Source: Nitrosomonas stercoris
GTDB taxonomy: Bacteria > Pseudomonadota > Gammaproteobacteria > Burkholderiales > Nitrosomonadaceae
Direction: 5' to 3'
NCBI GenBank assembly: GCA_006742785.1
Contig: AP019755.1
Span: forward strand, 124,001-188,000
Length of the DNA stretch: 64,000 nt
How positions within the stretch are numbered: the stretch's first letter is position 1; each line of letters begins with the position of its first letter. A program made the translations under genes and the position numbers. The notes beneath the pieces are model-generated. The model was not told the DNA's origin. It searched no databases and saw nothing but the letters and a program-made list of their open reading frames with translations. Below are positions 16,629-24,273 of the stretch, piece after piece.

Positions 16629-17114
16629 TTAATTAGCTTGCTGCTTTTTGTAAAAACGACGATGTAGCTCATGCACTTGCTCTGCCAGATCCGGAAACGG
16701 ACCTTCTACGACAAGACCAGGCACTATCTCCTGAATTGGCAATGCACGCACTGGTGATGCGGGCACACCTAATTCCGTCAGCCAGGCGGTCAATTGCGCA
16801 GCAGAACTGACATATACGATGCGCCCCAATCCGACCCATCCATGCGCAGCAGCACACATGGGACAATGCTCACCGGAGGTAAATACGGTTGCTTGCGCGC
16901 GTTCTTCTGGAGTCATGTTTGCTGCAGCCCAGCGTGCCAATTCAAATTCCGGGTGACGCGTATGATCACCAGATGCTACACGATTACGACCTTCAGCAAG
17001 AATAGTGCCATTGGCTGCAACTAACGCCGAACCAAATGGTTCATCACCTGCTTCCAGTGCTTCAGTTGCCAGTTCGATACAGCGTTGGAGATATTTCAGT
17101 TCATCGTACTTCAC
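16629..17114 (-). CDS. Cytidine/deoxycytidylate-type nucleoside deaminase
   Basis: A 161-residue zinc deaminase. The HPE motif in TRHPEFELARWA (about residues 52-54) and GEHCPMCAAAHGW (about 81-91) provide the His, Glu and two Cys. The usual PCxxC is HCPMC here. The layout (EALEAGDEPFGSALVAANGTILAEGRN) is closest to guanine-deaminase/TadA-like soluble enzymes, so a role in purine or pterin base salvage is plausible. Exact substrate unknown. Confidence 0.82.
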   Translation of the reverse strand: MKYDELKYLQRCIELATEALEAGDEPFGSALVAANGTILAEGRNRVASGDHTRHPEFELARWAAANMTPEERAQATVFTSGEHCPMCAAAHGWVGLGRIVYVSSAAQLTAWLTELGVPASPVRALPIQEIVPGLVVEGPFPDLAEQVHELHRRFYKKQQAN

Positions 17115-17163
17115 TATGCTTTGCTCCAGTTTTGTATGGTTTTCTTAACTGATTGTATGATTT

Positions 17164-17352
17164 TCATAAAATTCTGAAAAAGTAGGTCAGAAATCTGATC
17201 AATACGATTGCGGATAGAGAGGCGAGAAAGATGATCAGTAGCAGTCTTAGCAGATATCGTTTTGCTTTTCTTGGCAAAATTAGCAACAATATCAGTATGA
17301 TTGATCCAACTGCGATGAGTAGCAACACTTCAAAAAATTCCTGAAATAACAC
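17164..17352 (-). CDS. Small two-helix membrane protein
   Basis: A 62-residue open frame almost entirely made of two hydrophobic segments (about 8-26 and 36-58) separated by a basic loop (PRKAKRYLL). It has no recognised family and no clear Shine-Dalgarno sequence. It may be real, since such proteins are common beside core genes, but it may also be chance. Confidence 0.35.
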   Translation of the reverse strand: MLFQEFFEVLLLIAVGSIILILLLILPRKAKRYLLRLLLIIFLASLSAIVLIRFLTYFFRIL

Positions 17353-17627
17353 TATTTAGTAAAAAATATAAAATTTATAACGGCAGCTGCGTAAAAATAC
17401 ATAATCTATGGTTTACAGGCATAAGTAAAGTAACGGATGAACTTTCAGGAAGCTATTTGTGTTGTCTGCGCGGCATAAAAACCATCTTAAAATACTTGTT
17501 AATAACAATAAATTCTATTTATTCGTCTATTTTGTCTTGATGAACTGCATCATCAGCATTCTCAGAGAATTATTTAAATAAATACAGTTCTGCATATACG
17601 AAATTTTAATATAGGAAACAATACACT
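17353..17627. other. AT-rich intergenic region upstream of the RidA-family gene
   Basis: About 275 bases with no convincing gene. It is strongly AT-rich and presumably carries the promoter of the downstream gene. A GGAAAC precedes its ATG. Confidence 0.4.
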
Positions 17628-18014
17628 ATGACACGTAAACTTATCAGTTCAGGCTCTACATTCGAAAAAGAAATCGGCTATTCCCGCGCTGTCGTTGTAG
17701 ACAACTGGGTGCTGGTATCAGGCACCACCGGTTTTGACTACAGCAAGATGACTATTTCAGATGATTTGTTAGAACAAGCGGAACAGTGTTTTAAAAATAT
17801 TGAGCTGGCATTAGAACAAGCTGGTTCCAGTATGAAGGATGTGGTACGCGTTACTTACGTGTTTCCTAAAACAGAAGATTTTGAAAAATGCTGGCCTATT
17901 ATGCGCAAGTATTTGGGGGATGTGCAGCCATCTGCAATGATGTTAACTTCAGATTTATCTGATCCGCGGATGAAGATAGAAATTCAGGTAACTGCTTATC
18001 GTAATAGTAATTAA
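17628..18014 (+). CDS. RidA (YjgF/YER057c) family protein
   Basis: A 128-residue protein with the chorismate-mutase-like Rid fold: VVVDNWVLVSGTTGFD (about 23-38), EQAEQCFKNIELALEQAGSSMKDVVRVTYVF (about 50-82), then KIEIQVTAYR at the end. Canonical RidA enzymes deaminate reactive imines with an Arg in the segment before this last strand (ARLPKD). Here that segment reads TSDLSDP, so by eye the Arg is absent. It may therefore belong to a Rid subgroup without imine deaminase activity. Confidence 0.85.
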   Translation: MTRKLISSGSTFEKEIGYSRAVVVDNWVLVSGTTGFDYSKMTISDDLLEQAEQCFKNIELALEQAGSSMKDVVRVTYVFPKTEDFEKCWPIMRKYLGDVQPSAMMLTSDLSDPRMKIEIQVTAYRNSN

Positions 18015-18030
18015 GCGAATCTTTGAAACA

Positions 18031-18062
18031 AATCAAACACTAATCTTGATTGGTGTTTGATT
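18031..18062 (+). terminator. Hairpin after the RidA-family gene
   Basis: A perfect 10-bp inverted repeat (AATCAAACAC / GTGTTTGATT) with a 12-base loop, 16 bases after the stop codon. No long T-run follows, so termination strength is uncertain. Confidence 0.55.
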
Positions 18063-18105
18063 GCTATTACGATTGAAGCGTTACCTAAGGATATAAAAAG
18101 TTATT

Positions 18106-18152
18106 TGGTGCCGGCAGTAAGAGTTGAACTCACGACCTTCTGATTACAAATC
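18106..18152 (-). other. attL: 3' fragment of tRNA-Thr
   Basis: A 47-bp exact copy of the 3' part of the tRNA-Thr gene at 25458-25533, truncated in the anticodon stem region. It is the left boundary of the integrated element and not a functional tRNA gene. Confidence 0.92.
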
Positions 18153-18259
18153 TGAAATTCTCATATATCTCAGTCTATCTCAATAATAGTTAAATCCCTT
18201 ATAATCATAGGTTTGCTGCTGTTTACATTGACAAGCACGTAGATTAGAATTGATCTATA

Positions 18260-19549
18260 TTGACCAAATCTGCTTACAAAGTGCTTACAAAAATCAGACT
18301 AACACCAACAAGAATAGCAGCACACACCTGCCCTACCGACGCATCGCAATCGTTTTTGTGGGATGCAGTTGTTTCAGGGCTGGCCGTGCGCGCAACTGCC
18401 AATAAGCGTGCGTTCATCTTCCAGAGCCGGCTTGCGGGCAAGTCAATCCGCATGACCATCGGCGACACCGAAGTTTGGACGGTTGATCAAGCGCGGCAGC
18501 GTGCACGCGAGCTGCAAAGCCAGATTGATCAGGGGCGCGACCCACGACAAGTAAAACGCGAAAGGATCGCCGCCGACACAGCAGCCATGGAAGAGGCAAA
18601 AAACAATGCAGAGCCGGCGCTGATAGCATGGCACGCCTACATCAAGGCGCGCTCGGGCAAATGGCGGGAGCGGCACATTGCCAGCCACGAAGGTATGAGT
18701 CGCGACGGTGGGCGGCCAGTCACACAAGGCCGTCGGATAGGCGCACCAGCTTTCACCGAACCGGGAGTGTTGCGACCGTTGCTGGACTGTCCGTTGAGGG
18801 AGATTACACGCACCCGCGTTGCTGGCTGGTTAAGTGCCGAGGGTGCGCGTCGACCAGCCCAAGCACGGCTAGCTTTATCCCTGCTAAGCACATTCCTGGA
18901 CTGGTGCAGCAATCAATCAGCCTACAAGAACCAAGTCAATCCTAACGCCTGCGCGCGATTAAAGCGCGACCTGCCAAAGCCAGCAGCCCGGACTGATTGC
19001 CTGCAACGTGAACAGCTTGCCCCGTGGTTCGCCGCCGTTCGAGCAATAAACAATCCTGTTATCAGTGCCTACCTGCAAGTGCTACTGTTAACCGGTGCGC
19101 GTCGAGAAGAGTTAGCCGGGCTTGGGTGGGGGGATGTCGATTTTCAATGGAAGACGATTCACATTGCCGACAAGGTTGAAGATGCAGGCCGCACCATTCC
19201 TTTGACGCCGTATGTGGGGCAGTTACTACAATCCTTGCAAAAAATCAATAAATGGGTGTTCGCAAGCAAGCGAGCAAAATCGGGAAGGCTACAGGAACCA
19301 CGAAAAGCCCACAATCAGGCGATCAAGACCGCGGGACTGCCCCCATTATCAATTCACGGACTGCGGCGCAGTTTCGCAACCCTGAGTGAGTGGGTCGAAG
19401 CGCCATCAGGTATTACGGCGCAGATTATGGGTCACAAGCCATCGGCTATTGCCGAACGCCACTATAAACGGCGACCAGTTGATTTATTGCGCGTGTGGCA
19501 CGCGAAAATTGAAGCCTGGATATTGACCGAAGTAGGAATAAATAAGTAA
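18260..19549 (+). CDS. Tyrosine-recombinase integrase
   Basis: A P4-type integrase of about 429 residues. The N-terminal DUF4102 arm-binding domain (FLWDAVVSGLAVRAT...SIRMTIGDTEVWTVDQARQRA, about 35-85) is followed by a SAM-like core domain (from about 170). The catalytic domain has LLTGARREELAGLGW (Arg), SIHGLRRSFATL (H-x-x-R) and MGHKPSAIAERHYKRR (His and nucleophile Tyr). It sits about 110 bp inside attL. The start is TTG at 18260 or GTG at 18281, and both lie in or next to a repeat that recurs at the other end of the element, so Int binding could control its own expression. Confidence 0.92.
   Translation: MTKSAYKVLTKIRLTPTRIAAHTCPTDASQSFLWDAVVSGLAVRATANKRAFIFQSRLAGKSIRMTIGDTEVWTVDQARQRARELQSQIDQGRDPRQVKRERIAADTAAMEEAKNNAEPALIAWHAYIKARSGKWRERHIASHEGMSRDGGRPVTQGRRIGAPAFTEPGVLRPLLDCPLREITRTRVAGWLSAEGARRPAQARLALSLLSTFLDWCSNQSAYKNQVNPNACARLKRDLPKPAARTDCLQREQLAPWFAAVRAINNPVISAYLQVLLLTGARREELAGLGWGDVDFQWKTIHIADKVEDAGRTIPLTPYVGQLLQSLQKINKWVFASKRAKSGRLQEPRKAHNQAIKTAGLPPLSIHGLRRSFATLSEWVEAPSGITAQIMGHKPSAIAERHYKRRPVDLLRVWHAKIEAWILTEVGINK
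18269..18292 (+). repeat. Candidate integrase arm site, left copy
   Basis: A 24-bp sequence made of two tandem 11-mers of type TGCTTACAAAG/A. It recurs exactly at 25381-25404, just inside the right attachment site. Its place near both ends and inside the 5' part of int suggests arm-type binding sites for the integrase. Confidence 0.6.
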
Positions 19550-19580
19550 TTTGTATTTATAGCAAAAAAGAGATAAGATA

Positions 19581-19904
19581 ATGACGTGGCATGTGAAACT
19601 AGCTGCTGCCGCCAAAGATGAATTAATGGCTTTGCCAGCCGACATGCAAGCCAGGTTCCTACGGATCAGCGAGTTACTTGAAGAATTTGGGCCGCATAAA
19701 GTAGGCTTGCCCCACGTTCGGTTCGTTGAAGGCAAGTTATGGGAAATGCGCTTGACTGGCCGCGATGGAATAGCACGCGCGCTTTATGCAGCCAGCACCG
19801 AGCAGACGCTTATCGTGCTGCATGTGTTTGTGAAGAAAACCCGGAAGACGCCGCGCAATGCCATCGAGACAGCTCTTAATCGTTTACAGGAGATAAAAAA
19901 ATGA
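19581..19904 (+). CDS. HigB/RelE-like toxin (phage Gp49-like family)
   Basis: A 107-residue basic protein. LPADMQARFLRISELLEEFGP, LWEMRLTGRDGIARALYAA and LHVFVKKTRKTP are the three conserved blocks of the DUF891/Gp49-like toxins, which are ribosome-dependent mRNA interferases. The downstream HTH antitoxin gene overlaps it by four bases. The toxin-first order is typical of HigBA-type modules. It probably stabilises the integrated element. Confidence 0.88.
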   Translation: MTWHVKLAAAAKDELMALPADMQARFLRISELLEEFGPHKVGLPHVRFVEGKLWEMRLTGRDGIARALYAASTEQTLIVLHVFVKKTRKTPRNAIETALNRLQEIKK

Positions 19905-20176
19905 AGAATTTATCCCAATTGAAATCGCAGCTTTTGGCTAACCCCGATGTCCGCGCCGAGTACGACGCGCTGGAGACTGAATTCGCCATCGCTCGCGAAC
20001 TGATTGGCGCACGCGTTCGGGCTGGCTTAACTCAGGACGAGGTTGCCATCCGTATGAAGACAACGCAATCGACAATTGCCCGATTGGAAAGCGGACGCAC
20101 ATCGCCATCCATACGCACGCTAATGCGTTATGCTGAAGCAACTGGCAGCCGCGCTGTTATCAAGCTTGAAGCATGA
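19901..20176 (+). CDS. HigA-like XRE-family antitoxin
   Basis: A 91-residue protein with an XRE helix-turn-helix at about residues 38-80 (LTQDEVAIRMKTTQSTIARLESGRTSPSIRTL). It begins four bases before the toxin stop, so translation is coupled. It should neutralise the upstream toxin and autorepress the operon. Its own TGA overlaps the ATG of the next small gene. Confidence 0.88.
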   Translation: MKNLSQLKSQLLANPDVRAEYDALETEFAIARELIGARVRAGLTQDEVAIRMKTTQSTIARLESGRTSPSIRTLMRYAEATGSRAVIKLEA

Positions 20177-20340
20177 AAAGTGAAATAGCCGCGCTGCTGA
20201 AGGAATATGCACAGCCTGAAGATGCTCTGCAAGAACAACTTATCGAAGGCGGCTCAGATCTGATGGTCGATGAAGTGATTAACAACCATGCGACCAGTCT
20301 GGCTGAAAGAATCAGCGGCCTGAAAAAACTGGCGATATGA
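20173..20340 (+). CDS. Small protein of unknown function in the toxin-antitoxin operon
   Basis: A 55-residue frame starting MKSEIAALLKEYAQPEDALQ and ending LAERISGLKKLAI. It overlaps the antitoxin stop by four bases and the next gene start by four bases (ATGA at both junctions), which strongly supports that it is translated. It is predicted to be helical and acidic. No family is recognised. Confidence 0.65.
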   Translation: MKSEIAALLKEYAQPEDALQEQLIEGGSDLMVDEVINNHATSLAERISGLKKLAI

Positions 20341-20858
20341 CGTTCAAGTCGCTTTCCAATGCTACCCGCGAGGAAAACCTAACGGAAGTAGACGCCACCC
20401 TGAGAAGTGCCGAAACACTGCTGCGGAGCAGGTTTTGCAAAGAATCGCTCAGAGCCGAGCTCAATAAGCTTTGCTGGGAAATGGCCGGCTTGAGAGTCAT
20501 CACCATGACAGACCCTTTGATAATCCCGGACAAAATGCCAAAAGCCACTCGGTTGCACCTTTGCACTGACATCATAACCGCCTGGAAATTTATTAGAGGC
20601 GCTGACAAAATGCCGGGGCGCATAAATGATGCGTATAGTCCGGGTCATACACCCACAGGCAGGTTTCACGAGTTTCTCACCAAATTGCTTCCCGATATCA
20701 ATCAGGACGAACTGCACAGAAATATTCTGGCTGTCGATAACGAACTGAATCGGCTTAGTGCGGAAGAGGAGGAAGTGCTTGCCAGCCGTGAAAGACTGGC
20801 ACAGGCGGCGCGCGCTATCGGCAAAGTGACACCCCTGAAGAGGTCTCGGCGCGCCTAA
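20337..20858 (+). CDS. Unknown protein of the integrated element
   Basis: A 173-residue hydrophilic protein, last gene of the first operon. It begins with an ATGA overlap with the previous gene and ends at a terminator. The C-terminal third is helical and charged (ELNRLSAEEEEVLASRERLAQAARAIG). No domain is recognised. Confidence 0.65.
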   Translation: MTFKSLSNATREENLTEVDATLRSAETLLRSRFCKESLRAELNKLCWEMAGLRVITMTDPLIIPDKMPKATRLHLCTDIITAWKFIRGADKMPGRINDAYSPGHTPTGRFHEFLTKLLPDINQDELHRNILAVDNELNRLSAEEEEVLASRERLAQAARAIGKVTPLKRSRRA

Positions 20859-20886
20859 ACCGCCAATCCTTCTATGGGGGTTTTTT
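20858..20886 (+). terminator. Terminator of the toxin-antitoxin operon
   Basis: An eight-position stem with one mismatch (AACCGCCA / TGGGGGTT) around a nine-base loop, followed by a run of T, directly at the stop codon of the last gene of the operon. Confidence 0.65.
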
Positions 20887-21041
20887 CTCGCCCTGACACT
20901 AAATTCCCCCATTATACAGGCCAAATTATACAAGGTAATCTCCCCTACGTCGATTCATTTTGGTGCGGATTGGCTTGCATGTGTAGCCGTTGAGCGGTTC
21001 TGAATCGACTCGCAAGACAGTTGCACATCAGCCAGTTCTGC

Positions 21042-21060
21042 CACCTGACACTTACAGGTG
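21042..21060 (+). promoter_or_regulatory. Hairpin that would mask the ribosome site of the HTH gene
   Basis: A 6-bp stem (CACCTG / CAGGTG) with a seven-base loop ends six bases before the ATG at 21067. The right arm contains the AGGTG part of the Shine-Dalgarno sequence, so the folded mRNA would hide the ribosome-binding site of the first gene of the replication operon. Confidence 0.5.
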
Positions 21061-21066
21061 AAGATT

Positions 21067-21237
21067 ATGCTTAACGCACAGAAACAAAAAATTACCACTG
21101 ACGAACTGGCCGCTATGTTCCGGGTAAAACCGGAAAGCGTCCGCACAAGGCTATGCAAAACAGGGAGCTATTTTGATTGGGTGCCGGAGAGGCTGCCCAA
21201 TCGTTTCCTGCTTTGGACAAAGCGGGAGGGCAAATAA
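21067..21237 (+). CDS. Small HTH (AlpA-like) DNA-binding protein
   Basis: A 56-residue protein. ITTDELAAMFRVKPESVRTRLCKTGSYF (about 9-36) is a MerR/excisionase-type helix-turn-helix, and the C-terminal WVPERLPNRFLLW matches the sheet that completes AlpA-like folds. Such proteins act as recombination directionality factors or activators in P4-like elements. It precedes the primase gene by two bases. Confidence 0.75.
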   Translation: MLNAQKQKITTDELAAMFRVKPESVRTRLCKTGSYFDWVPERLPNRFLLWTKREGK

Positions 21238-21239
21238 AA

Positions 21240-22454
21240 ATGGCCACTCCCGTTTCACAGAAGCAGCCACAGACAGATGGCTATAATAACACAAAACTAT
21301 CCATTTTTAAATGTGTCAAGGATAAGGCCCCGGCTGGGCAGATTAACTGGAATGACCTATGCGAGCTAGCCGAGGCCCCGTCAATTGGGCGCAAAGAGGA
21401 CGCGCGTGCAATCACCCCGCACGATGGGGCGGGCAAGACTAAAACCGCAGCCGAGGCGGCAAAGTTTTATGCTGTTGTTATTGATTATGGCAACGGCGTA
21501 AAACTGTTTGATGATGAGCTCACTTATTGGCAACAACAAAATCTTGCTGCCGTAATGTTTACCACTAGTAGCCACACGCCAGAGGCACATAAATTCAAGG
21601 CAATAATCCCACTGGCCGAGCCAGTGCGCGCCAGTGATTGGGTACAATTAGCCCAAGGCTTGGCAATTATGCGGGATGGTGACCCTGCACAAGCACGGGC
21701 GGCGCAGGTGTTTTTTGCCCCAAACAAACTAGCAAGCGGTAGCGACTACAAATATGCTGTGTTGAGCGGCGACCCCATTAGCCGTTCTGGTGGTGTGGGT
21801 GCGCAGGCCATCGCGCGCGCACAGGAGCTAGTGCTAAGCAACGCAACCGTAAAAGCGCACAATACTGATGCGCGCGCGGGAGGTATTATTAACCTGATCA
21901 ACGAGAAGTACAGTGTTTATGACTTGATCGAGGAGAGCGGACACTACAAGCACGCAAAAGACCGCTACCTTCACCGCGGTAGTACATCAGGTGTGCCGGG
22001 CGTGGCCATCCTTGAGCGAGATGGTCGCCGCGTCGTGTACAGCTTTCACGGGGACAGTGATCCGCTATCGAGCAGCAATCACAATGGGCATGCATTAGAC
22101 GCTGCGGACGTGATGTGCGCGCTTCGGTATAACGGCGACCTTCGCCGCATGATCAGGGAGCAATCAGCGGAGCTTGACCCCGAGGGCAACAAGCGGCGAC
22201 AACGCGAATATATGCAGACACCACACACAGAGCGGCTAAAAGCACGAGCATTCAATGAAATTATTAGCGACGCGAAAAAGCTCACAAAGAGCTCAGCGCC
22301 AAGCGAAATAGACCAGGTCGCAAAAGACGTGTACGAACTAAAAGCAATTGAACGCCGAACTGTCCTGAACGTGATAAAGGCGCGCACCGGCCTGCCGCTA
22401 TCAGTGCTCACCAAGGCGGGGGTTGAGGATAGGCCACAGAAAGGTGGAGCTTGA
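21240..22454 (+). CDS. AEP-like primase protein of the element
   Basis: About 404 residues. The frame extends upstream to 21177, but the ATG at 21240 has GGAGG about 12 bases before it and follows the HTH gene directly. FYAVVIDYGNGV (about 72-83) and FTTSSHTPEAHKFKAIIPLAEPV (about 103-125) resemble the acidic motif and the SxH-containing motif of archaeo-eukaryotic-type primases in phage and plasmid replication proteins. The C-terminal half is less conserved. With the helicase that follows it forms a split P4-alpha-like pair. Assignment as a primase is inference from motifs. Confidence 0.6.
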   Translation: MATPVSQKQPQTDGYNNTKLSIFKCVKDKAPAGQINWNDLCELAEAPSIGRKEDARAITPHDGAGKTKTAAEAAKFYAVVIDYGNGVKLFDDELTYWQQQNLAAVMFTTSSHTPEAHKFKAIIPLAEPVRASDWVQLAQGLAIMRDGDPAQARAAQVFFAPNKLASGSDYKYAVLSGDPISRSGGVGAQAIARAQELVLSNATVKAHNTDARAGGIINLINEKYSVYDLIEESGHYKHAKDRYLHRGSTSGVPGVAILERDGRRVVYSFHGDSDPLSSSNHNGHALDAADVMCALRYNGDLRRMIREQSAELDPEGNKRRQREYMQTPHTERLKARAFNEIISDAKKLTKSSAPSEIDQVAKDVYELKAIERRTVLNVIKARTGLPLSVLTKAGVEDRPQKGGA

Positions 22455-23742
22455 CCATGGGGCCATAGCTGAAGCGGCTATAGCGAAGGCTGGAAGAGAA
22501 AACCTGCTATCCAACGGAGTAATTACGTGGCACTGGAAAAACGACGGGGTGTGGCGTGAATGTCCAGACGTAACATTAAAAAAGATGTCATTAGATGTAT
22601 TAAAAAGAGAAACTCAAACAATTACCAGCTCGAAGATTAATGGCGCAAAAGATGTGATTGTCACAACCATTGCCAAACCACATTTAAAATTTAATCAGAG
22701 TGGACGAGACTTTGTTAACTGCCTCAATGGATCGCTAATCATTGATGACAACCAATGGACACTGAAGGAGCATAAGCGCGAAGACTATGCGGTAACACAG
22801 ATCCCCGTGGCTTACGACCCAGCCGCGACTGCCCCGCGCTTCAGCCAATTCTTGACGGAAATATTCCCTGATGACAAGGACAGCCAAGCGGCTATTCTAG
22901 AGATGCTGGGCTACACACTAATGCCGCACTGCCGACATGAGCGATTTGTGATACTCATCGGGGGTAGCGCAAATGGCAAATCAGTCCTTCTAAGGGTTGT
23001 TGAAGGGTTGTGCGGGCGGGAGAATGTTGCAGCGGTTCAACCAGCACAATTTGACCGGACCTTTCAGCGCGCACACCTGCACAACAAGCTGGCAAATATA
23101 GTTAGCGAAATTGAGCAGGGCCAGGTTATAGCCGATGAGGCGCTGAAAGGGATTGTTTCGGGAGAGCCATCAACGGTTGAGCATAAACACAAACCGCCAT
23201 TCGAGATGGTGCCATTTGCCACGTGCTGGTTTGGCACAAACCATATGCCGCACACAAGAGATTTTTCTGATGGACTCTTTCGGCGCGCACTGATACTTAA
23301 ATTTAGGCAGGTTTTCAAGCCGGAACTGGGGAATCATGATGCAACCTTGGCGCAAAAGCTAAGCAATGAGCTTCCGGGGATATTAAATTTGGCGCTAGAG
23401 GCGTACAGGGCGGCGGTCGTGAATGGGTTCACTGAGCCAGAGGCAAGTAAGGTTGCAAAAGATGAATGGCGACTTGAGGCAAATCAAGTGGCGCAATTTG
23501 TGGACGAGGAATGCGAAAGGGCCACAGGGACAAAAGAAACACTAGCGGGGCTGTATGGCGCCTATAAAGAGTGGGCTATGACCAGCGGGATTAACAAGAC
23601 GCTAACCAAAACATCGTTTGGTGGGCGGCTACAGCTGCTGGGATTTGAGAAGTGCCGCACGGCGTCGGGGATGGCATTTGTGGCAATCCGGCTGAACGCA
23701 TCAAGCGTGATGGACTACCAGCAAGCAAGTCGCGGGTTTTAA
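22423..23742 (+). CDS. SF3 helicase (P4/D5-type) of the element
   Basis: About 430-439 residues. The P4/D5 N-terminal region (residues about 90-150, with NCLNGSLIIDD and PVAYDPAATAPRFSQFLTEIF) precedes the SF3 ATPase with Walker A GGSANGKSVLL (about 187-197), a Walker B-like region (KLANIVSEIEQG) and the sensor block CWFGTNHMPHTRDFSDGLFRR. SF3 helicases unwind DNA at the origin and often bind it directly. The start is TTG at 22423 or GTG at 22444. Both overlap the primase stop, so translation is coupled. The candidate origin begins nine bases after its stop. Confidence 0.85.
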   Translation: MRIGHRKVELDHGAIAEAAIAKAGRENLLSNGVITWHWKNDGVWRECPDVTLKKMSLDVLKRETQTITSSKINGAKDVIVTTIAKPHLKFNQSGRDFVNCLNGSLIIDDNQWTLKEHKREDYAVTQIPVAYDPAATAPRFSQFLTEIFPDDKDSQAAILEMLGYTLMPHCRHERFVILIGGSANGKSVLLRVVEGLCGRENVAAVQPAQFDRTFQRAHLHNKLANIVSEIEQGQVIADEALKGIVSGEPSTVEHKHKPPFEMVPFATCWFGTNHMPHTRDFSDGLFRRALILKFRQVFKPELGNHDATLAQKLSNELPGILNLALEAYRAAVVNGFTEPEASKVAKDEWRLEANQVAQFVDEECERATGTKETLAGLYGAYKEWAMTSGINKTLTKTSFGGRLQLLGFEKCRTASGMAFVAIRLNASSVMDYQQASRGF

Positions 23743-23751
23743 GAAGCCAAA

Positions 23752-23896
23752 AATGTAGATAATGTAGGGAATGTAGGTTTTATGCACTTGTATCATATTG
23801 AAAATGATATATATACTATATCTAATATATACATTGTTCAGTATATAAAAGATATGAAAAAAAACTACATTCCCTACATTCCTGCATTCCTACATT
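23752..23896. other. Candidate replication origin with inverted iteron arrays
   Basis: Three direct copies of AATGTAG start at 23752, 23761 and 23770, a regular 9-base spacing. On the opposite strand, four copies (one with C for T) lie at 23865-23871, 23874-23880, 23882-23888 and 23890-23896. Between the two arrays is about 88 bases of very AT-rich sequence with ATATATA runs. The element thus has seven iterons in two inverted blocks around a melting region, directly after the SF3 helicase gene. This is the layout expected for an origin bound by the replication protein. Confidence 0.75.
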
Positions 23897-23924
23897 CCCC
23901 ACGACACCTACACCACACACAGAA

Positions 23925-23949
23925 CGGCTAAAAGCCGCTTCCTTTTTTT
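23925..23949 (+). terminator. Terminator after the replication operon
   Basis: A 5-bp GC-rich stem (CGGCT / AGCCG) with a three-base loop is followed by a T-rich tract at 23939-23949. It would end transcription coming from the helicase gene, beyond the iteron region. Confidence 0.6.
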
Positions 23950-24070
23950 GTGGAAGCACTTGCTCAAATACTCTTTAAGCCAAACCAAGCCAGATTTGAG
24001 TAGTAGCTTTAGCACGCGCGTGGGGACAGCCTAATCCACTGAGCTGATTTTTCGGCTGAGACGCGCACTA

Positions 24071-24100
24071 GCCAGCAAGTCTGCTGGCAAGCCGCCAGCA
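24071..24100 (+). promoter_or_regulatory. Three-arm alternative hairpin region
   Basis: Three 7-base arms lie in a row: GCCAGCA (24071-24077), TGCTGGC (24082-24088) and GCCAGCA (24094-24100). The middle arm can pair perfectly with either neighbour, giving two mutually exclusive hairpins. A further short hairpin (AGCTGA/TCGGCT) lies at 24042-24057. The region is non-coding and upstream of the third operon. It could be a small RNA, as in P4 immunity, or an attenuator. Confidence 0.5.
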
Positions 24101-24127
24101 CCTAGCCACACACACATAGCTTCACAA

Positions 24128-24143
24128 ATCACAAAATTGTGAT
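24128..24143. promoter_or_regulatory. Dyad-symmetric operator candidate
   Basis: ATCACAA and TTGTGAT are separated by two bases, a perfect 7-bp dyad typical of a small repressor site. It lies about 95 bases upstream of the -10 box of the third operon. Confidence 0.45.
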
Positions 24144-24235
24144 CAAATTAACCATTGCCTAAAATTTGAGCTATTCTAAGGCGATTTAAGGCATTTAAAT
24201 TGGCCTGCCTATACTCAGACATGGGTGCAACATAG

Positions 24236-24241
24236 TATAAT
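24236..24241 (+). promoter_or_regulatory. -10 box of the third operon
   Basis: A consensus TATAAT lies 32 bases before the ATG at 24274. The corresponding -35 region (24213-24218) is far from consensus, so the promoter may need an activator such as the element's HTH protein. The gene has a strong GAGGAGG Shine-Dalgarno site. Confidence 0.5.
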
Positions 24242-24273
24242 GCAGATACGGATTTAGATTTGAGGAGGTAGAT

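Noticed and set aside
18106..18152. A second tRNA-Thr gene at the left edge of the element
   Set aside because: Only the 3' part of the tRNA is present. The 5' half, D arm and acceptor partner are missing.
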